From positions 124,001 to 188,000 of the forward strand of contig JBCBDX010000004.1 of assembly GCA_038529265.1 (NCBI GenBank): DNA of 64,000 bases. Direction: 5' to 3'. Source of the stretch: JBCBDX01 sp038529265. Its GTDB lineage: Bacteria > Pseudomonadota > Alphaproteobacteria > Rhizobiales > Rhizobiaceae. This document shows, piece by piece, positions 57,924-64,000 of this stretch. Both the position numbers and the translations under genes were made by a program. The stretch's first letter is position 1; each line of letters starts with the position of its first letter. The notes below the pieces were generated by a model. The model ran no database searches and was not told the DNA's origin. It saw only the letters and a program-made list of their open reading frames with translations.

Positions 57924-59444
57924 CTAGTCGATCCGAACGGTCACAAAGCGTAACGCGCCATCCCTGGCAGCCAGCATCAGCAGCGCGTTTCTGCGATTTT
58001 GTTCGCGCAGATTATCGATCGCCTCTACAACCTCTGCGGGTGTGTCTATTGTCTCTTGAGCGATCTCCACAATCACATCGCCTGCCACGACCCCTTTAAC
58101 GTCCGCCGCAGAACCGTTTTCAACATCGGTTATGACAACACCACCATCAACGGCATCTTTTTCAATATCGAAGACGCTTCGTTGCGCATCATCCAGTTCG
58201 GCAAGCTTCATGCCCAATAGCTCAACCGGCTCAGCTCCATCATCGCCTTCTGTGGTTGAGCCATCACCGTCGACGTCGGCAGCTGCTACAGTCTCGCTAT
58301 CTTCAAGACGTCCGAGCGTTACTTGAACAGTCTGTTCCTGACCGTCTCGGATTACAACAACATCGACCGTTTCACCGACAGCGGAATCGGCAACAATGCG
58401 CTGAAGCTCGCGTGTGTCACTCACTTCACGACCATCAAAGGCGATGATGACATCTCCAGGCTCAATTGATCCGTCTGAAACAGGCCCACCTTCAACAACA
58501 CCAGATATCAGAGCACCCATGGCTTCATCCATGCCAAGGCTCTCAGCAATCTCGTCGGTCACAACCTGAATACGAACACCGAGCCATCCTCGGCGTGTTT
58601 CACCAAATTCACGCAGCTGCGCTATGACGCTTTGCGCCAAATCGGCGGGAATGGAAAAGCCGATGCCAATGGAACCACCCGAGGGCGATATGATCGCCGT
58701 GTTGATACCGATCACCTCTCCACTCATGTTGAAGAGCGGGCCGCCAGAGTTACCCCGGTTGATGGCCGCATCCGTTTGAATAAAATTGTCATAGGGCCCG
58801 GCGTTAATGTCACGCCCGAAGGCTGAAACGATCCCGACAGAAACCGAACCGCCAAGACCAAACGGATTACCAATGGCCAATACCCAATCGCCGACCCGCG
58901 TTTGCTCGACATTGCCAAACGGAACGGCTTCAAGCTGTTTGGCGCTGGGATCAACCTTCAAAACAGCGATATCAGTCTTCGGGTCACGTCCGATAATCTC
59001 AGCATCAAGCACGGAGCCGTCGTTGAAGTTGGCAACCACAGCATCGGCATCGGCGATAACGTGATTGTTGGTAATGATAATGCCTTCCTCGGCATCTATG
59101 ACAAAACCTGAGCCGAGCGAGTTGACTTCACGGCCACGATTTCCCGGGTTGCCTCCACCGGGCGGTCCCTCAAAAAAATCATCAAAAAACTCTTGGAAGG
59201 GCGAGCCGTCTGGCACATCGGGAGCCGGCACATTGCGCTCTCCGCCCGACACGGACTGCGTTGTCGAAATGTTGACAACAGCGTCGATCAAACGATCAGA
59301 CAGATCGGCTAGGGAACGGGGGCCGTCTTGCGCCAGTGCGTGATGAGGCGCGCCAATCACCGGCGGGGTCAAAACAACTGCAGCGCTTAGGGTAATTGAA
59401 AGACCGATCCGCGTTGCAATCTGTCCAACCTTGAAAATCCGCAT
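57924..59444 (-). CDS. degP: DegP/DegQ-type periplasmic serine protease
   Basis: 506 residues. Signal peptide ~1-38 ending HALAQ, trypsin-like domain with catalytic His128 (IITNNHVIADADA), Asp158 (RDPKTDIAVLKVD) and Ser233 (NRGNSGGPLFN), then two PDZ domains (~275-375, ~410-500) joined by an acidic, Gly-rich linker. Performs protein quality control in the periplasm. It is followed upstream on the same strand by DUF2065, hflC and hflK, the standard neighbourhood in alphaproteobacteria. The second PDZ is typical of this group's DegP-like members. Confidence 0.95.
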   Translation of the reverse strand: MRIFKVGQIATRIGLSITLSAAVVLTPPVIGAPHHALAQDGPRSLADLSDRLIDAVVNISTTQSVSGGERNVPAPDVPDGSPFQEFFDDFFEGPPGGGNPGNRGREVNSLGSGFVIDAEEGIIITNNHVIADADAVVANFNDGSVLDAEIIGRDPKTDIAVLKVDPSAKQLEAVPFGNVEQTRVGDWVLAIGNPFGLGGSVSVGIVSAFGRDINAGPYDNFIQTDAAINRGNSGGPLFNMSGEVIGINTAIISPSGGSIGIGFSIPADLAQSVIAQLREFGETRRGWLGVRIQVVTDEIAESLGMDEAMGALISGVVEGGPVSDGSIEPGDVIIAFDGREVSDTRELQRIVADSAVGETVDVVVIRDGQEQTVQVTLGRLEDSETVAAADVDGDGSTTEGDDGAEPVELLGMKLAELDDAQRSVFDIEKDAVDGGVVITDVENGSAADVKGVVAGDVIVEIAQETIDTPAEVVEAIDNLREQNRRNALLMLAARDGALRFVTVRID

Positions 59445-59576
59445 GAAGCATACTCCCGCATTAAGCGCGCCAAAACCTGTGTGTCATGGAAAACTAAGTC
59501 GGCAACTAGCTAACGACAATGGCCAGTTTAAGCTGGACTGCAAATATCACAGAGACTTGACGGCGTAATTGCTGAA

Positions 59577-59765
59577 TCAGGCTGCGCGAACGAGCCAAAC
59601 AATGAGGATGCCCAGTAGTGCAGAACAGAGCCCTGCAGTCCTTAAAAGGTCATCAGAGGCCGTCAACAAAAATTGGCCGATTTGACGGGCTACATGAGGA
59701 AAGGCGCCATAAATGGCGCCTTCGAAAACAAGTAGCAGTCCCAACGCCGTTAAAAAGTCAGTCAC
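59577..59765 (-). CDS. DUF2065 small membrane protein
   Basis: 62-residue protein with two membrane helices (FLTALGLLLVFEGAIYGAFP and LRTAGLCSALLGILIVWLV), matching DUF2065, which is nearly always found next to hflC. Function unknown; the context suggests a partner of the HflKC complex. 17 bp after hflC and 132 bp before degP, where a separate degP promoter could lie. Confidence 0.88.
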   Translation of the reverse strand: MTDFLTALGLLLVFEGAIYGAFPHVARQIGQFLLTASDDLLRTAGLCSALLGILIVWLVRAA

Positions 59766-59782
59766 TGGGGACCACCCCCGCG

Positions 59783-60694
59783 CTATTGCGCGGGAGCCGG
59801 TGCTGGCCGCGCTGCGGCGTTGGGGTCTTGGAAATAACGGAAAAACGCGCTGTCTGGTGAAAGAACCAGTGTCGTTGATCCATCTTCCAGTGCCTTTTGA
59901 TAAGCAGCCATAGAGCGGTAGAATTCAAAGAACTCAGGGTCACGTGAGAAAGCATCAGCAAAGATGCTGTTACGCTGCGCGTCGCCTTCACCACGGGTGA
60001 TTTCCGCTTCACGGTTCGCCTCTGACAGGATCTCAACAACCTGCCTGTCGGCAACCGCGCGAATTCGCTGCGCATTCTCGCGACCACGGGCTCGCAGGCG
60101 TTCAGCTTCCGCAAGACGCTCAGCACTCATCCGGTCAAATGTTTGTTGAGAGACCTGTTGGGTCAAGTCGGTGCGCACAATCCGCACATCCTGAATTGTC
60201 AAACCGAGCTGGTTGGCAGCAGGCCGTAACGCGTCGCGAACTTCAGCCATCATTTCGGCACGCTCTTCTGAAAGCGCAGCTTCAAAGCCACGAAGACCAT
60301 AGACCTGGCGGAGTGCCGCATCAAAACGTGTCCGCAGACGTTGATTGGCCGAGTCCAGATTACCGGACACCTGACTGAAGAACAGCCGTGCATCGGTGAT
60401 CTGATACGTCAGAAACGCGTCCACCTCGTAGAAACGACCACCGGAGACCTGCACAGGCGGCTGGTCAAGAAGGTCGAGGCGCAAAAGACGGTCTTCAATG
60501 ATCTGGACAGTATCGGCTCCGACAAAACTTAACGGAAGCTTGAAATAAAGCCCCGGCTCAGTGTGCACGGACTGAATTTCACCAAAGCGCAGAACAATAC
60601 CTTGCTCGCGTTCATTCACGACGAAAATGGAAGCGTAAACAAGGAACAGGATGGCAGCGAGAATACCGCCGATCAATGGAATACGATTAGCCAT
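59783..60694 (-). CDS. hflC: HflC, SPFH-family regulator of FtsH
   Basis: 303-residue membrane protein: one N-terminal helix (IGGILAAILFLVYASIFVV), then an SPFH/prohibitin domain starting NEREQGIVLRFGEI and a long Ala/Glu/Arg-rich helix. With HflK it forms the cage around FtsH at the inner membrane and limits its proteolysis. Overlaps hflK by one base (TAATG). C-terminus ends Pro/Ala-rich (AARPAPAPAQ). Confidence 0.95.
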   Translation of the reverse strand: MANRIPLIGGILAAILFLVYASIFVVNEREQGIVLRFGEIQSVHTEPGLYFKLPLSFVGADTVQIIEDRLLRLDLLDQPPVQVSGGRFYEVDAFLTYQITDARLFFSQVSGNLDSANQRLRTRFDAALRQVYGLRGFEAALSEERAEMMAEVRDALRPAANQLGLTIQDVRIVRTDLTQQVSQQTFDRMSAERLAEAERLRARGRENAQRIRAVADRQVVEILSEANREAEITRGEGDAQRNSIFADAFSRDPEFFEFYRSMAAYQKALEDGSTTLVLSPDSAFFRYFQDPNAAARPAPAPAQ

Positions 60695-61833
60695 TATTGC
60701 GTACCTCCCTGCTGAGCACGTCGGTTTTGGATCTCAGGTAAAGGCAAGTACGGAACCACGCCTGAACCCTCGCCATTTTCGTCGAGCAGGATCTTGCTGG
60801 ATCGGCCAAGCACATCTTCCATGGTCTCAAGGAAAAGGCGTTGACGGGTCACGTCGGGAGCCAGACGGTACTGATCGTAAACAGAGATAAAGCGCGCAGC
60901 CTCACCTTCTGCTTCCTGAACAACACGCGTGGCATAAGCCGCGGCATCTTCACGAACCTGTGCCGCTTCACCACGGGCTTGGCCCAACTGCTGGTTGGAG
61001 TATTGGTTTGCTTCTTCGCGGAAGCGGTCCTCGTCCTGCTCGGCACGTTGCACTTCTTCAAATGCATCTGCCACTTGCGGTGGAGGCGCAGCATCCTCAA
61101 GGCCTACGCGGTTGATCTGTATACCGGCACCATAAACATCGAGTGTCCGCTGCATGGAAGCTTGCACCTCCTGCTCAATGACCGCACGATTATCGCGGAA
61201 CACGTCCTGAGCTGGACGACGTCCAACGATCTCACGCATCGCACTTTCTGCAACCTGACGAACGGTATTATCGGGGCCGGCAACATTGAAGAGGTAGGCC
61301 GCTGGATCAGTGATCGAATAAAGAACTGAGAATTGGACATCTACAATGTTCTGGTCGCCAGAGAGCATCAGACCTGTTGACCCGTTTCGCGAAGAACCAG
61401 CGCCGATCTGAATTTGCTTCTCGGCAATATTGACTTTTTCGACCGTTTCAACGGGCCACAAGATGAAATGTAGGCCTGGCTGAGATACCTCAGGTTTGGG
61501 TTTACCAAAACGCAGTTCGACGGCACGTTCATCGGTCTCAACCTGATAAGCGGCCTGCATGATGTAGAGCAATAAGGCCACGACACCGATACCACCCAAA
61601 AGCAGGCCATTACCGCCGCCACCGCCGCCTGGTAGCGCGCGTTTCAAACGGTCTTGTCCCTGGCGGATCAGATCTTCAATGTCTGGCGGCTGATTGCCAC
61701 CACCACCAGGTCGTTGTGGGCCGCCACGGTTAGGACGGCCCCACGGGCCATCATCATTACCGCCGCCGCCCCATGGACCACCGCCATTGCCGCCGCCACC
61801 TTGGCCGCCGCCGTTCTGATTGCTCCAGGGCAT
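60694..61833 (-). CDS. hflK: HflK, SPFH-family regulator of FtsH
   Basis: 379-residue partner of HflC. Gly/Asn/Pro-rich N-terminus (~1-65; GGGNDDGPWGRPNRGGPQ), one membrane helix (LLLGGIGVVALLLYIMQAAY), SPFH domain from VETDERAVELRFGKPKPEVS and a helical C-terminal half. First gene of the hflK-hflC-DUF2065 operon with degP downstream. The Gly-rich start is a normal HflK feature. Confidence 0.95.
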   Translation of the reverse strand: MPWSNQNGGGQGGGGNGGGPWGGGGNDDGPWGRPNRGGPQRPGGGGNQPPDIEDLIRQGQDRLKRALPGGGGGGNGLLLGGIGVVALLLYIMQAAYQVETDERAVELRFGKPKPEVSQPGLHFILWPVETVEKVNIAEKQIQIGAGSSRNGSTGLMLSGDQNIVDVQFSVLYSITDPAAYLFNVAGPDNTVRQVAESAMREIVGRRPAQDVFRDNRAVIEQEVQASMQRTLDVYGAGIQINRVGLEDAAPPPQVADAFEEVQRAEQDEDRFREEANQYSNQQLGQARGEAAQVREDAAAYATRVVQEAEGEAARFISVYDQYRLAPDVTRQRLFLETMEDVLGRSSKILLDENGEGSGVVPYLPLPEIQNRRAQQGGTQ

Positions 61834-62043
61834 TGAGTTCCTCTCAGAAAATAAATGTTCAACGCAATTTGCATTGCTCGTGGGTGTTTATAGGAATGCG
61901 ACAGACGCGTTTCAACGCAAACACACCGAAATCTCTATCGCTTTTGCCAAGAACCAGCCTCCAAAGACATGGCAAAATGTCGCCACCTTGCTGACAAGTG
62001 CAGCCATCGGTAGGTTACCATCCTGCTTGGCTTGGGAGGAGAC

Positions 62044-63834
62044 ATGTCAAAGCGCACTGCCATTATGGTTTCCATGTTGGCACTCATTTTTTTGGGTAGT
62101 GCCGCGCTCGTCGCTATGCGCGTGGTGACAGAGCGTGCCGAAGCGCAAATGCAGGACCGCCTCACACTGGCACGCAGCACGGTCTTGAGCCATCTGCGTA
62201 CATACGAACAATTGCCCTCTGTTCTGGCGTTGGACAGTCGGGTGATCAAGCTTCTCAATCCACTTGCAACCGATGAAGAGGCAAAATCTGTCAGCCAGTA
62301 TCTGGAAGTTGTGCGCGCCCGAACGGCGGCGAGCGAAATTTTCCTGATGAACCAGGATGGCGTTACGCTCGCGGCCAGCAATCACGAAAGTGCGCTTTCC
62401 TTTGTCGGACGAAACTATCAGTTCCGCCCGTATTTCATGGATGCGCTGCAGACCGGCCAAGGTGGCATGTTCGCCATTGGTGCGACAACGGGTGTGCCTG
62501 GGTACTTTATGGCGCAAAGGATCAGGACGACAGGTTACCGCGAAGGCGTGATTGTCGTCAAAATTGACCTCCAGCCAATCGTTGAGCGTTGGCGCACAGC
62601 GAGCGAAGAATTCTTCATTAGCGACAGTGACAACATAATATTTCTCGCCACGCGCGATGATGATCTGTATCGGCCGTTGCGTCTACTGGAGCACGCAGCG
62701 CTGTTTAGATTGCAGGCGAGCCGCTCCTACGAGCAAGTTACAGCCAAGTTCAAAAGCCCGTTGATCTCCCAATATGGCACAACTGACAGCATCAGCTATA
62801 CCAACGGCGACGGGCGTTTGGTCAGTGCCAGCCCGCTTGGTATAAACGGATGGACCATCCACACCACCACTGCACGTCGCGACATAATGGTGGACTCAGC
62901 GGGTTTGACGATGCTGGCGGCTTTTGCATTTGCATTGCTGCTTGCCGCACTGACAATTGCGCGTCAACGCCGTCGATACGCTCAATTGCAACAGGCTCAA
63001 AATCGCGATCTGGAAGCAAAAGTTACTGTGCGGACCCGCGAATTGCGAACTGAAATTGAAGAGCGGAAACGCGCGGAAGAAAATCTTCACCAGACACAGG
63101 CTCAGCTCATTCAAGCGGCAAAACTAGCAGCTCTCGGTAAAATGTCAGCCACCATCGCCCATGAAGTGAGCCAACCGCTGGCGGCGCTACAGACGACATT
63201 AGCAAGCGCGAAACACATGGCAAACAAAAGCGACGGAAAACCGGTGACCGAAAAACTCGACACCGCCATAAACATGACCGGGCGCTTGAACCGCATGTTA
63301 AAGCACTTGAAGTCTTTTGCCCGGCAAGGCCCGCCTCGCGCGCAAGTGGTTAGTCTCAGCCAGTCAGTGACGGCGGCGCTTGCAGTACTCGATCCCAAAA
63401 TTCGCCACATCGGGGTCAACATCAGCTCCAACGTTCAACCAACGCTGCGTGTAAAAGCCGATGACATTCAACTGCAGCAAGTTGTTGTGAACATTGTCTC
63501 AAATGCCATCGATGCGGTCGCGCCATGCGAGCGTCGGGAGATTAGCATTACGGCAAAGAGAATAAATGACGTAGCGGCGCTAACGGTGCGCGATTCCGGT
63601 AACGGCTTTATGGACGTTCAGCCGCGAGACGCGTTCGAGCCTTTCCTAAGCACAAAGATCACAGGCGAAGGCCTCGGCCTCGGGCTTGCGATCACCCGTG
63701 AAATCGTTGAACGCCACAATGGCCAAATTGAGCTTGCCGATCATGCAGACGGCGGTGCGGTCGTAACGGTATCTTTGCCTGCGGCATCGAACGAAGTGCA
63801 GCAAAAGGAAGTTGCCGTTGAACCTGCACAATAA
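62044..63834 (+). CDS. DctB-type sensor histidine kinase
   Basis: 596-residue membrane kinase. Two helices (IMVSMLALIFLGSAALVAMR and LTMLAAFAFALLLAALTIA) flank a periplasmic double-Cache-like sensor (~30-285) containing FLMNQDGVTLAASN. A coiled coil leads to the phosphoacceptor box ATIAHEVSQPLAALQTTLAS and a HATPase domain with NIVSNAIDAV, DSGNGF and GEGLGLGLAI. This arrangement matches DctB, which senses C4-dicarboxylates, although other ligands are possible. Start ATG has GGGAGGAG close upstream. Followed 4 bp later by a response regulator. Confidence 0.88.
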   Translation: MSKRTAIMVSMLALIFLGSAALVAMRVVTERAEAQMQDRLTLARSTVLSHLRTYEQLPSVLALDSRVIKLLNPLATDEEAKSVSQYLEVVRARTAASEIFLMNQDGVTLAASNHESALSFVGRNYQFRPYFMDALQTGQGGMFAIGATTGVPGYFMAQRIRTTGYREGVIVVKIDLQPIVERWRTASEEFFISDSDNIIFLATRDDDLYRPLRLLEHAALFRLQASRSYEQVTAKFKSPLISQYGTTDSISYTNGDGRLVSASPLGINGWTIHTTTARRDIMVDSAGLTMLAAFAFALLLAALTIARQRRRYAQLQQAQNRDLEAKVTVRTRELRTEIEERKRAEENLHQTQAQLIQAAKLAALGKMSATIAHEVSQPLAALQTTLASAKHMANKSDGKPVTEKLDTAINMTGRLNRMLKHLKSFARQGPPRAQVVSLSQSVTAALAVLDPKIRHIGVNISSNVQPTLRVKADDIQLQQVVVNIVSNAIDAVAPCERREISITAKRINDVAALTVRDSGNGFMDVQPRDAFEPFLSTKITGEGLGLGLAITREIVERHNGQIELADHADGGAVVTVSLPAASNEVQQKEVAVEPAQ

Positions 63835-63838
63835 GATC

Positions 63839-64000
63839 ATGACCGGCGGCAAAACCAGCATTTTGATCGTTGACGATGAACCGGACGTTGCCAAAGCGAC
63901 TGCGGATTGGCTCGCCCTGCACAACTACGCGACCCACACCGCCAATGCAGCTGCAGAAGCGCTATCCTTGGCCGACGACTACCCCATTGATATCGTCATT
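63839..64000 (+). CDS. DctD-type response regulator, 3' partial
   Basis: The first 54 residues of a receiver domain: SILIVDDEPDVAKATADWLA carries the acidic pair of CheY-like folds, and the frame is open to the window edge before the phosphoacceptor Asp region. Its place 4 bp after a DctB-type kinase, and that partner's type, suggest an NtrC-family sigma54 activator like DctD, but the output domain is outside the window. Confidence 0.75.
   Translation, partial: MTGGKTSILIVDDEPDVAKATADWLALHNYATHTANAAAEALSLADDYPIDIVI

Overview
The window reads as chromosomal DNA of an alphaproteobacterium, most likely a marine or host-associated member of the Hyphomicrobiales (Rhizobiales) or a close relative. 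Clues are the gene families (GlxA-type regulators, DUF1194, DUF1127 beside a LysR gene, SoxBDAG, HflKC-DegP, a DctB/DctD-type pair), moderate G+C, tight ATGA/TGATG overlaps and an ilv leader-peptide attenuator. I see no rRNA, tRNA, CRISPR array, insertion sequence or prophage.

Region 1 (1-7.7 kb) is a corrinoid-dependent methyl-transfer cluster: a B12-binding corrinoid protein (cut by the window edge), DUF1638, a small 'virulence factor' domain protein, a MetF-like methylene-THF reductase, a methyl-THF:corrinoid methyltransferase and a 2Fe-2S/ASKHA corrinoid activator. A divergent GT2-GtrA gene and exoD interrupt it. Region 2 (7.7-17.9 kb) holds a DUF1127/LysR divergent pair, an unannotated 53-codon gene with a structured leader, a haloacid dehalogenase, a GlxA-family regulator, tungstate-transport genes tupA and tupB (no tupC here), two tandem DUF1194 proteins and a dimethylglycine dehydrogenase-like flavoprotein. 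With soxBDAG at 30.3-35.3 kb these suggest stepwise demethylation of betaine-type methylamines to glycine, feeding one-carbon units to THF.

Region 3 (17.8-27.3 kb) is a compact minus-strand operon of eight genes: a HAD-UbiA fusion, a DprE1-like oxidase, an ArnE/EamA-like four-helix carrier, an extended SDR, a class III aminotransferase and three paralogous GT-C-like membrane proteins. It resembles a polyprenyl-phosphate-pentose (ribose/arabinose) donor pathway with its flippase and transferases, and is the most intriguing system in the window.

Region 4 (27.4-46.5 kb) carries an MscS-family channel, soxBDAG, a nudix-PhzF-PNPOx-guanine deaminase operon, a SAP-domain protein, ilvC behind a TetR gene with a perfect 16-bp palindrome, a GT25-GT25-radical SAM operon, pdxJ and a PP2C-like phosphatase. 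Region 5 (46.5-64 kb) has a short A+T-rich patch with two orphan genes, then ilvB-lipoprotein-EamA-ilvN-helicase behind a leader-peptide attenuator, then herA, a diguanylate cyclase, miaA, serB, degP-DUF2065-hflC-hflK and a DctB/DctD-like two-component system cut by the right edge.
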